From NCBI GenBank assembly GCA_964611895.1, contig CAZTDN010000027.1, positions 1 through 43,598 on the forward strand: a DNA stretch of 43,598 nucleotides, in the 5' to 3' direction. This DNA is from JAIEOG01 sp964611895. GTDB taxonomy: Bacteria > Bdellovibrionota > FAC87 > UBA2466. Shown here one piece after another: positions 7,017 to 16,157 of the stretch. Positions within the stretch are counted from its first letter, which is position 1; each line of letters begins with the position of its first letter. The position numbers and the translations under genes are program-made. The notes below the pieces were generated by a model, which had not been told where the DNA came from, did no database searches, and saw only the letters and a list, made by a program, of their open reading frames with translations.

Positions 7017-8120
7017 CTAATTCGTCCAAATGCGCTGGAATCCGTCTTTGCCGTCAGGGAAATAGCTGCGTTTCAATTCGCCCATGCCAATTCTAAAGCC
7101 CGCTTCTTCCAAAACGGACGCCATGTAAGTCTGGCCGTGGGGAAGTACCGCGCTGATTTGCGCGCCCGTTTGCGCAGATTTTTTGACCAGGCTCAAAAGG
7201 CCCGCCTCAATGCCACGTCGATGCAACCCCGGAATCACTCCCAGACGCGAGACTTCCATTGGACCACTTCCCGTCCCTTCGGTGAGAATGGCATAGCCAA
7301 CTAAATGCTCGCGCCCTTCGTCATCTGTCTCAAAAGCCCCGTACCAGCGCTGCCGGCTGTTCAGTTCCAGAAATCGGATATCCCCTTTGGACAGAGGCAC
7401 TTCAAAAATCCGCTTGTCTACGTCGATAATCGCATCAAGATCTCTCTGCAAAAGATTGCGATAGCGGATGGGACGAACCACTTTAGCCTCTTCATGAAGC
7501 AACACTTCCCCCTGACGAGGGGGACGAATGACTCCCAGACCTCGCTTCAAAAATCCATAGTGCCGGTGCAAACGGGTCAAAATGCCTGGATCTCTCGTGG
7601 GTACTGCAAACCGCAGTTCATCGCCGTTTTTGAGATCGAACTGCTGAAAAAGAGCCGTGGTCATTTGATCGATCAACCGCAAAGCGGCCATTTCTACAGG
7701 GCGTTTTTCCAAGGTTGTAAGGCGAAGGACTTCAATATTGAGTGGGCCCGAATGTGATATCAGAGCAAAGGCCAGAGGCAGGGAAGAATGATTGTAGCGC
7801 ATCAAAATCAACTCCGGCCGATGCCCCTCAGAATGCGCTCGCCTGGCCATCCCATTCAGCTGGGTGATCTCGGCCCAAGTGTAACCCGCTTTTTGCAGCA
7901 GACTAATGGCAGGAGCCATCGCCGAACAGCCGGTGAACTGCTCAAGTATCACCGGGCTCAACTCGTTCAACTCCGGCTCATTACGATTGAGTTGAAAATC
8001 ATTCGCAGCGAGTTCGCTAATCTGGCCCACACAAAAACTCGGATAAAATCCCGCCGGCATTTCGGCAGCTTCGAGACCAAGAGCACAGACCCACAAAACC
8101 AGACCGATTAAATAACGCAT
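7017..8120 (-). CDS. GNAT-fold acetyltransferase-like protein with signal peptide
   Basis: The frame is open from 8213, but the ATG at 8120 begins a good signal peptide (MRYLIGLVLWVCALGLEAAE). I take that start, though no strong ribosome site is visible. The 367-residue product has a C-terminal GNAT-like region (from about YRNLLQRDLDAIIDVDKRIF, with VGYAILTE in beta4 and VSRLGVIPGLHRRGIEAGLL, resembling the acetyl-CoA pyrophosphate loop 'V.P..RRGIG..L'). The first half (ELILMRYNHSSLPLAFALIS and ELRFAVPTRDPGILTRLHRH) may be a second, degenerate GNAT fold. Acetyl-CoA is cytosolic, so an exported GNAT is unusual. The signal may be an anchor, or the long start may be real. Confidence 0.65.
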   Translation of the reverse strand: MRYLIGLVLWVCALGLEAAEMPAGFYPSFCVGQISELAANDFQLNRNEPELNELSPVILEQFTGCSAMAPAISLLQKAGYTWAEITQLNGMARRAHSEGHRPELILMRYNHSSLPLAFALISHSGPLNIEVLRLTTLEKRPVEMAALRLIDQMTTALFQQFDLKNGDELRFAVPTRDPGILTRLHRHYGFLKRGLGVIRPPRQGEVLLHEEAKVVRPIRYRNLLQRDLDAIIDVDKRIFEVPLSKGDIRFLELNSRQRWYGAFETDDEGREHLVGYAILTEGTGSGPMEVSRLGVIPGLHRRGIEAGLLSLVKKSAQTGAQISAVLPHGQTYMASVLEEAGFRIGMGELKRSYFPDGKDGFQRIWTN

Positions 8121-8238
8121 CGAGCCAAACGCTAGCACAGCCCATTTGCCGTCACAAGATGCAGGCTGAGCCAAACTCGGATAAAATAACTGCGTTTCGA
8201 AGGCTTGAGACACAGACTCTCACTGACTCGGTAACAAA

Positions 8239-9741
8239 ATGAAATCACTATTATTTTCGGCATGCGGAGTCTTCCTCCTTTTTCTCTCCGCCACCCCAGG
8301 CCGCTTCTATGCAAGCGATGTCACCCCCCGCCTAATGCTCACCCGCCAGATTTGGACACACGGCGAACTTACGCTCCCGGCGGCAGAGCGCCCCGAAGGC
8401 CTCATCGAAACGGCGACACCAGGCCGTTGGACTTCGCTCTATGGCATGGGACAAACCCTGCTCTTCATCCCTTTCGATATCGCAGGCCTTGCACTGGCGC
8501 GACTTTTGAAAACCAGCGGAGAAATTCAAGAACAAATCGAGCGACTGCCGATCTATTTTCTCTATGTTCCTTTGCTCGGCCTTTTGTGGTGGCTCTCGCT
8601 TTGCCTCTCGCTAGAAAAAACAGGAGTGACAGCACAGCATTCACGCCAAACCACACTCCTTTTTTTCTTGGTCACCATTCTGTGGTTTTATGCTTCGCAA
8701 TCCCCCCAAGAAGAAGCGCTCGTGGGAGCTCTTTTGATGGCCGCGTTTATCCAGGCGCAGAATTGGATTCACCGCCCTGCTCGAAGAACCTTACTCTTCA
8801 TTGGAGTTTTCGTGGGCGCCGCCCTCATGGTTCGACTCAACAGCGCCGTTGGCATCCTGCCCCTGCTTGGGCTACTGCTCGACGCGATCGCCAACAAACG
8901 AGTACGTACTCTCCAGTCCTTGCGCGCCACTGGCTGGGTTATCGTCGGAACCTTACCCTTCGTGGCACTTCACCTTGTGTGTGCACAAGGCCGCTTTGGA
9001 GATTGGACCTCTACAGGGTACGACCTGGGATACCGGCAAGGCATGGGCGTGACTTGGAGCGCATTGGACTGGCCGAGGTTTTGGCGTTTGGCGTTCGGGC
9101 CAGGCAAAGGGCTCTTTCTACTCTCTCCCGCCCTGCTCATCGCGCTGTGGGGATGGCGCCCCTGGTTTAAAAAAGCTCCTGGTGTGGCGGTGGCCACCGC
9201 GATCGCGATGCTGGTTTCCCTGGTTCTGTCGGCGAAGATTTTCAATAACCCTGACGGCAGCGAGTCTTGGGGAGCTCGCTATCAAGTGCACTTGCTGAGT
9301 TTTTGGATTTTTCCATTTTACGAGGGATTGCTTGCACTGCACACGCGCTGGCGAAAGGCCGCCGCTGGAGCATTGCTCGCAATCAGTCTTTGCATCCAGT
9401 TCGCGTCCTCACTTGCACCGACGGGAGTGGAGTACCTGCAAGTACGCCACGACTCCATTTCGCGCGAGACCATTGGCGGCGATCTTGCTCAAGGCCAGCT
9501 TGGACTGCGCCTTAAAAACGTCGCCCTTTGGTCTACCGGCCGGTCCATCAGCATGCTCGCTCCCCCTGAAAATTCCACTGCCCTACGCTACCTAGAAACT
9601 CAGTACATTCCTTCGTTCTGGGGCCCCGTGTATGCCAAACGCTTAAACCAACCATGGGTAGTTTTTGGCTGGGGACTTTGTGCAGCGCTCAGCCTTGTGT
9701 TCCTAGTCGCCTCCCGGCGCATACCTGAAAGCAAGCCATGA
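8239..9741 (+). CDS. GT-C-type polytopic membrane protein (probable glycosyltransferase)
   Basis: 500 residues with about ten hydrophobic segments. The N-terminal helix (MKSLLFSACGVFLLFLSATP) is followed by a loop with an early Asp (FYASDVTPRLMLTRQIWTHG, Asp27). This layout is typical of GT-C enzymes such as PMT/ArnT, where the first-loop Asp is catalytic. The second conserved stretch is GRWTSLYGMGQTLLFIPFDI. Such enzymes move a sugar from a polyprenyl phosphate carrier onto lipid or protein on the outer side of the inner membrane. The substrate cannot be told. The gene overlaps the next one by four bases (ATGA), so they are translated together. It diverges from the GNAT-like gene. Confidence 0.6.
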   Translation: MKSLLFSACGVFLLFLSATPGRFYASDVTPRLMLTRQIWTHGELTLPAAERPEGLIETATPGRWTSLYGMGQTLLFIPFDIAGLALARLLKTSGEIQEQIERLPIYFLYVPLLGLLWWLSLCLSLEKTGVTAQHSRQTTLLFFLVTILWFYASQSPQEEALVGALLMAAFIQAQNWIHRPARRTLLFIGVFVGAALMVRLNSAVGILPLLGLLLDAIANKRVRTLQSLRATGWVIVGTLPFVALHLVCAQGRFGDWTSTGYDLGYRQGMGVTWSALDWPRFWRLAFGPGKGLFLLSPALLIALWGWRPWFKKAPGVAVATAIAMLVSLVLSAKIFNNPDGSESWGARYQVHLLSFWIFPFYEGLLALHTRWRKAAAGALLAISLCIQFASSLAPTGVEYLQVRHDSISRETIGGDLAQGQLGLRLKNVALWSTGRSISMLAPPENSTALRYLETQYIPSFWGPVYAKRLNQPWVVFGWGLCAALSLVFLVASRRIPESKP

Positions 9742-10664
9742 CGGCGCCGGTTTATTGGCACGCTGCCGGATTTTGCATTCAGATCGAAACCGACGACAGT
9801 ACGGCGTTTTCGACGTTGCTCTCCCCGGGCTCCACCACTACCGACTTCAACGGCACGGTGGATGCCCGTTTGGTGGTGAAGAAAGTCTCGGCCCTGCCGC
9901 GCCCCCAACGAGGTGCCGTGTGTACCCGCACACTGGGTGATGGGAACGACTGGGAGTTCCGCCATGGCAGAACGCTTTTTGATCGCAAATCTGAAGTTTT
10001 TGCGACGGTCCGCGATCACCAAAGTTTTCTCACCCAGGTTTTTTACACCGAGCCGTCGCCCCAAGTCGCAAAGTGGACCCGCAATACGCTCAAATGGCTC
10101 ATCATCGCCCTACACCAGGCGAGCGGGGGTGTGTACCTCCATGCTTCTGCCGTGCTCTGGAAAAACAAAGTATTTTTGTTTAGTGGGCATTCAGGCTCTG
10201 GAAAATCTTCGTGCCTCGCTCGTGCGGTACAACTCGGAGCAGAAGTGCTCACCGATGACACAGTTCTCATTCGGGATGGAACACTTTTTCCATTTGACTG
10301 TTTCCCGTCTCAGAAGGGGGACTTTGAAAAACGCTTCCCGGATTTCCGTCCGAAGCCTACCGACCACGAAAGCATCCCACTGAACGAGCTTTCTCTGCTT
10401 TTCCCTCGTGTTTGGACTGGGAGCGGAAGTGTTTTGCGTCCGCTCACTCCCGAGGCAGCCTGGCAAGAAGCGCGCGCGATTTATCTAAAAGAAACAAGGC
10501 ACAACTCTATTCCTCTCGCGCCCCGAGAACTCAAAGCCAGGTTGGCTCCCCTTTGCACCCAAGCCGCAGCGTGGGAATTTCTCACAGCGAAAGACGAGCA
10601 CGATTCTCTGTCGGCGCTATCCATGGCACTGCGCGCCAACAGCAGGCAATTCAATCGTTTATAA
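9738..10664 (+). CDS. HPr kinase-like P-loop protein
   Basis: 308 residues. The central region GVYLHASAVLWKNKVFLFSG followed by HSGSGKSS (Walker A, about residues 150-158), then LGAEVLTDDTVLI (Asp173-Asp174), follows the HprK C-terminal layout 'HAS...G.SGSGKS...L..RGA..V.DD'. The first 125 residues are not recognised. True HPr kinase/phosphorylase is soluble and acts on HPr Ser46. HprK-like paralogues occur in peptide-modification and envelope clusters with other substrates. No HPr gene is near. The four-base overlap with the GT-C gene implies a joint role. Confidence 0.65.
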   Translation: MTAPVYWHAAGFCIQIETDDSTAFSTLLSPGSTTTDFNGTVDARLVVKKVSALPRPQRGAVCTRTLGDGNDWEFRHGRTLFDRKSEVFATVRDHQSFLTQVFYTEPSPQVAKWTRNTLKWLIIALHQASGGVYLHASAVLWKNKVFLFSGHSGSGKSSCLARAVQLGAEVLTDDTVLIRDGTLFPFDCFPSQKGDFEKRFPDFRPKPTDHESIPLNELSLLFPRVWTGSGSVLRPLTPEAAWQEARAIYLKETRHNSIPLAPRELKARLAPLCTQAAAWEFLTAKDEHDSLSALSMALRANSRQFNRL

Positions 10665-10685
10665 TTAGATCTTGCGGAGATCCCC

Positions 10686-12560
10686 ATGAAAACCTTGCCC
10701 CTGCTGTTGCTCATCTGCGTTGGACTCGCGGCCTTTGCCAACGACCACACCAAAAATCATTCCCCAGCGACATCCCATGATAAAAAGCGCTCGAGGTCAG
10801 AAAAAAAGGAAGTCTGTCTACCGACTGATTCGGGGATTGAAAACTTTATCGCGTTCAAAAAGGTCAAGGAACTGATCCAAGCCGGCCCAGAAAAAACCGA
10901 GGCTACGGTGAAAGAGCTCCTCAGTAAAACCGACAAAGACACCCTCAAAACTGGCCTCCAACTCCTCTTGGAGCCTCGATTTGGTCTCAACGCCGCCCAA
11001 GAGCAAAGCATCGTCAAAGCCGCCAAGGAAATAGGAATTACCGCCCCCGGACAGGACGCGCACACTGCAGCTAAGGCAGAAATTGAAAAGCTCTTGTCAG
11101 GGGTGGCTGAATTAACCTCCGAGCAAACAGCCAAACTTGCTGACTTGGTCTGGGAAGTTCAACGCGAGAGTGCGGATGTTGCACGATCAAAACTCGCCGA
11201 TAAAATCCAGACTTTGGCGAAGTTTGCACACGAGAACGGTTTTTTGGGGGCGCTGCCCGCGTTATTGGTGCGCTCCAAGACTCCCTATTGCCTGTTCAAC
11301 AATGCAGACGAACGTCGGCACGACCTCCTGGAAGAATCGGTGTACGAGCTGCAGCCGGAGCTCAAGCTGGCAGCCCACTGGCTAACCAAACTGCACGCCA
11401 CCGAAATAGGTAGTCCTGAGTTCAAAAAACTATCCCGGGAATTGATCCAGAAACTCGACGAAAACGGACTAAGCCCCACCGAAATCTCCCAGCTCGCGCA
11501 CAAAGCCGGTTTCTTTGCAAATAAACACAAGCTAGAAGCCTTTGAAGAACTGCTAGGCCGTGGACTCACCATCCCCGCAGAAATCAAATGGAACGGAATG
11601 GACAAAGTCGACGGCATCTACGAGCAGATTTTGCCCTTGCTCGCAAAGCTGCAGACCCTGCCTCTCAAAGACGTACGCACAGCCACTCAGGAATTGCTGG
11701 AACAAGCCCACGACCTTGGCGTGGATCTCTCTAGCGTGGCTGGTTATATCAACAAGGAAGCCTTTGCGTCGAGCAACGGACGCCAGCTCCGGGGCGCTGA
11801 GGACCGTTTGCGCCGCATACAAGAAGGCATCGCTCTATATCACCTAGCGGAGAAGGATACCGAAGCTCCTGGGCGTCTTCCAATCGAATTTCTTTCCCGG
11901 GGCCCGAGTGACGAATGGACTCGAGAAATTAAGAAGCTTTCAGCAGAGGCTGAGGATAGCAAGGCACTTCGGATCTTGGCAGAGAATGGATTTTGGAAAA
12001 ACCAACAAGCCAAGAACACGGTGCTGAATCTAGCAAAGAAGCCCAAACAAAAACCGCTCTCCCTCATCGGCATGGTCGCAAGATATCATCGGGCCGAAGG
12101 GCTGAAACATCAGCTCCACGGCCTATGGAGTGCAGTAAGCGAAAAAATGAAGCAGGCACCGCCCCCTGTCGAAAACCAAGCAGCCCCAGAAAAGGAGACA
12201 GCAGAGGGGACGTTCCTTGATTTCCAGGTGCCAGTGTTTACCCCTGGGATGGAATACCTAGATCTCCCTACGCTACCGCTGGCCGATGGCGCTAAACTTC
12301 CTCCCAACAAGGTCGTTTCCGCTAAGTTTTCTTACCTGGAAGGTGAGAAGCAAGAAACGATAGACATCTTGGTGCTCACCGATGCGCAAGGCAACGCACT
12401 CCCCGAAAATATTCTCTACTTCAAGACAGACGATAAACCTGGCACCATCGTCCTCGGTAGCGCGATTGGAAAAGGCGAAGCGGAGGCTGATAAACTGTAT
12501 GAAACGCAGGTTGATAAAGAGGGCAACCTCACTTTCGTCGAGGCCTCGCCCGCTAAATAA
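10686..12560 (+). CDS. Large helical exported protein, unknown function
   Basis: 624 residues, with GGAG before the ATG. The signal peptide is MKTLPLLLLICVGLAAFAND, followed by a Ser/His/Lys-rich linker and about 450 residues of charged alpha-helix (for example EKTEATVKELLSKTDKDTLK, SRELIQKLDENGLSPTEISQ). The last 110 residues after a Pro-rich hinge (MKQAPPPVENQAAPEKE) look beta-rich (VFTPGMEYLDLPTLPLADGA). No family is recognised. It starts 21 bases after the HprK-like gene and is probably in the same transcript. Its stop is three bases from the stop of the convergent glutaminase gene. Confidence 0.7.
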   Translation: MKTLPLLLLICVGLAAFANDHTKNHSPATSHDKKRSRSEKKEVCLPTDSGIENFIAFKKVKELIQAGPEKTEATVKELLSKTDKDTLKTGLQLLLEPRFGLNAAQEQSIVKAAKEIGITAPGQDAHTAAKAEIEKLLSGVAELTSEQTAKLADLVWEVQRESADVARSKLADKIQTLAKFAHENGFLGALPALLVRSKTPYCLFNNADERRHDLLEESVYELQPELKLAAHWLTKLHATEIGSPEFKKLSRELIQKLDENGLSPTEISQLAHKAGFFANKHKLEAFEELLGRGLTIPAEIKWNGMDKVDGIYEQILPLLAKLQTLPLKDVRTATQELLEQAHDLGVDLSSVAGYINKEAFASSNGRQLRGAEDRLRRIQEGIALYHLAEKDTEAPGRLPIEFLSRGPSDEWTREIKKLSAEAEDSKALRILAENGFWKNQQAKNTVLNLAKKPKQKPLSLIGMVARYHRAEGLKHQLHGLWSAVSEKMKQAPPPVENQAAPEKETAEGTFLDFQVPVFTPGMEYLDLPTLPLADGAKLPPNKVVSAKFSYLEGEKQETIDILVLTDAQGNALPENILYFKTDDKPGTIVLGSAIGKGEAEADKLYETQVDKEGNLTFVEASPAK

Positions 12561-12563
12561 ACG

Positions 12564-13337
12564 CTACTTCCAAGGAGGCAGCGCACCCAGCTCGTCCTCG
12601 GGAATGCGTCCGAGTTTGTCCAGATTGTCCCACTCGAGGTCCAGATAGCCCGCTTGATCGACGCTGGCGTCTTTGTCTTCATCCAAATCCACTCCCACAC
12701 AAACCGAACTGGGACTATAGGTCGCGGGATCGCACACGCTCAAAGCCGCGTCGTCCACTGAGGGCACCATGGTCAGCACCCAGTCCTTAAGGTCCATGGG
12801 CTGATTGGGATCAATCGCAGGATCTACTACTTTTGGTTTACCTGAGGTATCCCGATAGGCAGGCACGACATGGTACCACCAGCGCACGGTCCCACCCGGC
12901 GCATTGGCGGTCTTTACTTTCAAAGCTCCAAAAATAAACACTTTGCCCATATCCACATAGCCCTCAGCCGCAGCCAGCTGTCGAGCTACTGACGCTCGGA
13001 TCCAACACCCGTCTTGGGGATAGAGCCAGCTGCTCCTACGGGCAAAGCTAGCGTCCCTCGTAGAGAACAAAAACCGCTCATCGCGCACTTTTTCAAAAAG
13101 AGCTTCTCCGTTTGGCTCCTCGGGCAGAAGGCTGAAATCCAAGTCATCCCACTTTACCGCCGCCTCTTCAGCCGTAGGAAGCGACGGAAGCGTGGAAACT
13201 GTTTTTAGACTGCGATCCCGGGCCTGCTGGTAGGTCTCCCCGGGGTGGCGCACCGCAGAAACGCCGGCCCAAGCTCCGTTCCCCCACAGAAGTAAAGCTC
13301 CACACAAACCAATGCAAAACTGTTTAGTAAGCTGCAT
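12564..13337 (-). CDS. Secreted protein-glutamine glutaminase-like enzyme
   Basis: 257 residues with a signal peptide (MQLTKQFCIGLCGALLLWGN, cleavage near AWAG). The core matches the protein-glutaminase (protein deamidase) family. Cys111 is in YPQDGCWIRASVARQ, then comes KVFIFGALKVKT, His156 in VRWWYHVVPAY, and Asp172 in KPKVVDPAIDPNQPMDLKDW. The order Cys, His, Asp and the spacing (45 and 16 residues) resemble the catalytic triad of the Chryseobacterium enzyme, which has a transglutaminase-like fold and turns protein glutamine into glutamate. The segment before Cys111 may act as a propeptide. A C-terminal Asp-rich string (GVDLDEDKDASVDQ) may bind calcium. It is divergent from a secreted carboxypeptidase. 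Confidence 0.75.
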   Translation of the reverse strand: MQLTKQFCIGLCGALLLWGNGAWAGVSAVRHPGETYQQARDRSLKTVSTLPSLPTAEEAAVKWDDLDFSLLPEEPNGEALFEKVRDERFLFSTRDASFARRSSWLYPQDGCWIRASVARQLAAAEGYVDMGKVFIFGALKVKTANAPGGTVRWWYHVVPAYRDTSGKPKVVDPAIDPNQPMDLKDWVLTMVPSVDDAALSVCDPATYSPSSVCVGVDLDEDKDASVDQAGYLDLEWDNLDKLGRIPEDELGALPPWK

Positions 13338-13444
13338 TCACTTCCCCCTGTAGCCTTAATTATAGTCGACAACTGCTAAGGGTTTTGGGTTTTTTGGACC
13401 CGGGGCGGCGTGTGACGATCAGAGGTGGAACGTATCCTATAACC

Positions 13445-14821
13445 ATGCGCAATCTACTCTTGGCCGGCTTGGCTCTGGCGACTCTCTTGGGTGCGGGAGG
13501 TTCTTCCGCGCGTCCCGAAGTCTATGCGGTCCGCATCCCCATGGGCACTTACGCCCAAGTGCAAGGCCTTGTTCAACGCGGCTTCGATTTTGTAGGAGCT
13601 GACTTTGAAAAGAACGAACTCCTCTTCTACGCAGACGCCAATGGCGTGACCCAATTACGCAAATCTAGCAGCCGAACTGTGGTCGCTTCGCCTTTGATTG
13701 TAGAGACCCTGGACAGCCGATGGAAACATCCCGACGATATCCTCACCGCACTCAAAAAAGTGGAGACGTCCTACCCGGACCTCGCCTACGTGACCTCCAT
13801 AGGAAAGTCGGTTGAGGGAAACGAGATCTATGCCATTCGCCTCACCGATTCTTTCGCTAGCCCCGCACGCGGCAAGGCCGTTGTACTTTTTGATTTCATG
13901 CACCACGCTCGCGAAGTCATGACTCCCGAAGTAGCGTTCGATATCGTCGACTATCTCACCCAAGGCTATGCTACCGATAAAAAAGTGCGCCAATGGTTGC
14001 TACTCAACGAAATCTGGGTCGTGCCCATGGTCAACCCCGATGGAAATGGCATTGTTTGGAGCAGCGACAATATGTGGCGCAAAAACAGCCGTGGTGGGTA
14101 CGGCGTCGATATTAACCGCAACTACCCCTATGCTTGGGGAAGCTGCAAAGGTTCTTCTGGAAACCGTAATGACGAACAATACCGTGGCCCCAGCGCCGCT
14201 TCCGAACCCGAAACTCAGGCACTGATCTCCCTGGCCAAGGAAATAGTTCCAGTGGTGAATATCTCGTACCATACCGCCTCGGAGCTGGTGATCTATCCCA
14301 TGAGCTGTCCCGGCGTACGGCCCACCGCCGCACAACGGCCTATCGTCGAGGGAGAGGGCAAAGCTCTTGCTGCCACGCTGAAACGAGATTCTGGCTCAGG
14401 CACTTATCGACCCGGCTATTCGTATGACTTGCTCTATCCCGTCGATGGCGGTTCGATTGATTGGATGTATAACGAGCTACAAACACTGGCTTATTGCGTG
14501 GAAATGAACTCTGTAGATCAGGGTTTCCAGCCTTCGTATTCGGCGTGGCGGGATACGACGGTAAAACGCAACCGCGCGGGCTGGCAGTGGGCGCTCGAAC
14601 GAGTGAATCGAACCAGTATCCGCGTCTTTACCGAGCCTGGAGAGACCGTCGAAATTCGAAAGCCCGATGGCAGCTCGTATGCAAAGAAGAAAGCCGACCC
14701 AAAAGGCTGGGCACATTTCATCGTTCAAGCCGGTAACTACCAAGCCGTCGACACTTCCGGCAAAGCTCCTACAGAGCCAGTCACGGTGACGACTTCTGTC
14801 CAAGTCGTACGGTTTCGCTAA
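13445..14821 (+). CDS. Secreted M14 zinc carboxypeptidase
   Basis: Start at the ATG at 13445, which begins a signal peptide (MRNLLLAGLALATLLGAGGS). The frame is open from 13385. The 458-residue product carries the full M14 set: zinc ligands His154 and Glu157 in FMHHAREVMTPE and His276 in ISYHTASELVIYP, substrate-binding Arg212 (MWRKN) and Asn224-Arg225 (INRNYPYAWG), and the general base Glu353 in AYCVEMNSV. An N-terminal segment of about 85 residues looks like an activation propeptide. The last 65 residues (RVFTEPGETVEIRKPDGSSY onward) form a small beta domain seen in many bacterial M14 enzymes. It should release C-terminal residues from peptides outside the cell or in the periplasm. Confidence 0.9.
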   Translation: MRNLLLAGLALATLLGAGGSSARPEVYAVRIPMGTYAQVQGLVQRGFDFVGADFEKNELLFYADANGVTQLRKSSSRTVVASPLIVETLDSRWKHPDDILTALKKVETSYPDLAYVTSIGKSVEGNEIYAIRLTDSFASPARGKAVVLFDFMHHAREVMTPEVAFDIVDYLTQGYATDKKVRQWLLLNEIWVVPMVNPDGNGIVWSSDNMWRKNSRGGYGVDINRNYPYAWGSCKGSSGNRNDEQYRGPSAASEPETQALISLAKEIVPVVNISYHTASELVIYPMSCPGVRPTAAQRPIVEGEGKALAATLKRDSGSGTYRPGYSYDLLYPVDGGSIDWMYNELQTLAYCVEMNSVDQGFQPSYSAWRDTTVKRNRAGWQWALERVNRTSIRVFTEPGETVEIRKPDGSSYAKKKADPKGWAHFIVQAGNYQAVDTSGKAPTEPVTVTTSVQVVRFR

Positions 14822-14823
14822 GC

Positions 14824-16056
14824 TTATCCAGAACCCGCGCGGGGAATGGTGGGGTCTTCATTCTTTTGTACCGTGTAATCGACGGTAAACACGGCAGAGT
14901 TCTGCAAGTCTTCGCGCCGTTTATCATACCGCTGAATCATGAGCGGCGTTGACCAGCCAGCCAGGTGTTGCACCGAACGATGCGTCGCTCTTCGGTCCAA
15001 TGCGTTGGAGATACACGTCGCCCGACAAGAGTGGGGAGAGATCTTCTTGAGCACGCCTGCCTTACGGGCATAGCGCACAACCAAATAGGTAATGGCGTTG
15101 GGATTGAGCATCTTGAGCATCACTCCAAAACGCGGGTTTTTGGTAGGGATAAACAAAGGCTCTTCCTTAGCCATGCGATCTCGTCGACAAACCGCAAAGT
15201 AATGTTCCAACCTCGCAACGAGCAAGGGGGTCAGCGGCAGCACCCTCACTCGGTGTCCTTTTCCACGCACTCGCAGCACCGGGATCCCGCGTTCGGAGTC
15301 CAAATCCCCCATCTTGAGACCAATCAGTTCGCCCTTGCGCAATCCGAGATAGAGCAAAACCGCCAGCACTGCCTGGTGCAGCGCCCCTGAAGCGGAGTTC
15401 CTATTGGGGAGATCGAGCATGCGCTGGGCTTCTTCGTCGGAAAGACCGCTTAGACGAGACTCCTGATTCTGAGGATAGCCCTTCACACGCTTGGCAGGAT
15501 TGTCCAAGGCGACGTGATTGGCCTGTAACCAGTCAAAAAACGTCTTCACCACAGCAAGCTTGCGGTTGATCGAGCTCTTTTGCAGTGGCTTTCCGGTCAG
15601 TCGGCCTTCTTCCATGTATTTTCGAAACAAGATCACGTGTTCCGATCGCAGGCCGGAGAGGGTTTTTACATCCACACGCCCTTCTAAGAACTGGAAGAAC
15701 TGTTTGAGGTCCGTTTCATAAGCGCGCCGGGTGTGTTCACTGAGCTGATTGGCTAAAAAAGGCGCAATTTCGCGCGCCCAATTCGGCAAAATCACCGCGC
15801 GATCAAATTGACTCCTTGTGTCGCCTGAAGAGCCAATGCCAGCACGGCTCTCAGAGGCTTTCGTTTTAAATGCCTCAGGCGCAGCGCTCACAGGAAGGGG
15901 CGCACTGCTACCACCCCCCGATTCTCTTAATCTAACGACTTGTTTCCAATGGTGCGATGCGTTTTTTTGTAACCAGCCAGACAAGGTGAGAACCACCCGA
16001 AAAACGAGCTTACTAACCCACCGCGTTGCAAATCCATGTTGAAGAGTGTTTTCCAT
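14824..16056 (-). CDS. Tyrosine recombinase (XerC/XerD-like) with N-terminal extension
   Basis: 410 residues. The core-binding SAM-like domain (about 92-190) and catalytic domain (about 205-385) are complete: Arg240 (LGLRKGEL), Lys266 (RGKGHR), His342-x-x-Arg345 (PHSCRAT), Trp368 in the HLAGW motif (the His/Trp position) and the nucleophile Tyr377 (IQRYDKR). XerC and XerD are about 300 residues, so the first 90 residues, with a hydrophobic start (LVFRVVLTLSGWLQ) and a low-complexity Ser/Ala/Pro linker, are extra. No integrase partner, att site or mobile cargo is visible. It may be the chromosomal dimer-resolution enzyme or a domesticated integrase. It stops two bases after the carboxypeptidase stop. 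Confidence 0.85.
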   Translation of the reverse strand: MENTLQHGFATRWVSKLVFRVVLTLSGWLQKNASHHWKQVVRLRESGGGSSAPLPVSAAPEAFKTKASESRAGIGSSGDTRSQFDRAVILPNWAREIAPFLANQLSEHTRRAYETDLKQFFQFLEGRVDVKTLSGLRSEHVILFRKYMEEGRLTGKPLQKSSINRKLAVVKTFFDWLQANHVALDNPAKRVKGYPQNQESRLSGLSDEEAQRMLDLPNRNSASGALHQAVLAVLLYLGLRKGELIGLKMGDLDSERGIPVLRVRGKGHRVRVLPLTPLLVARLEHYFAVCRRDRMAKEEPLFIPTKNPRFGVMLKMLNPNAITYLVVRYARKAGVLKKISPHSCRATCISNALDRRATHRSVQHLAGWSTPLMIQRYDKRREDLQNSAVFTVDYTVQKNEDPTIPRAGSG

Positions 16057-16157
16057 CGTCTATTGCCGTTTTTTATTATCGATAACTAAAATTATAACTA
16101 ATAAATAGACAATAGACTCCTTTTTATTTTCGGTAGGAGCGTCTTTTTTTTTATATA

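Noticed and set aside
8262..9170. A 302-codon frame inside the GT-C gene, in another frame
   Set aside because: It is rich in His, Arg and Pro, the usual composition of a frame-shadow in a GC-rich gene, and has no membrane or domain pattern. The GT-C frame has the membrane helices.
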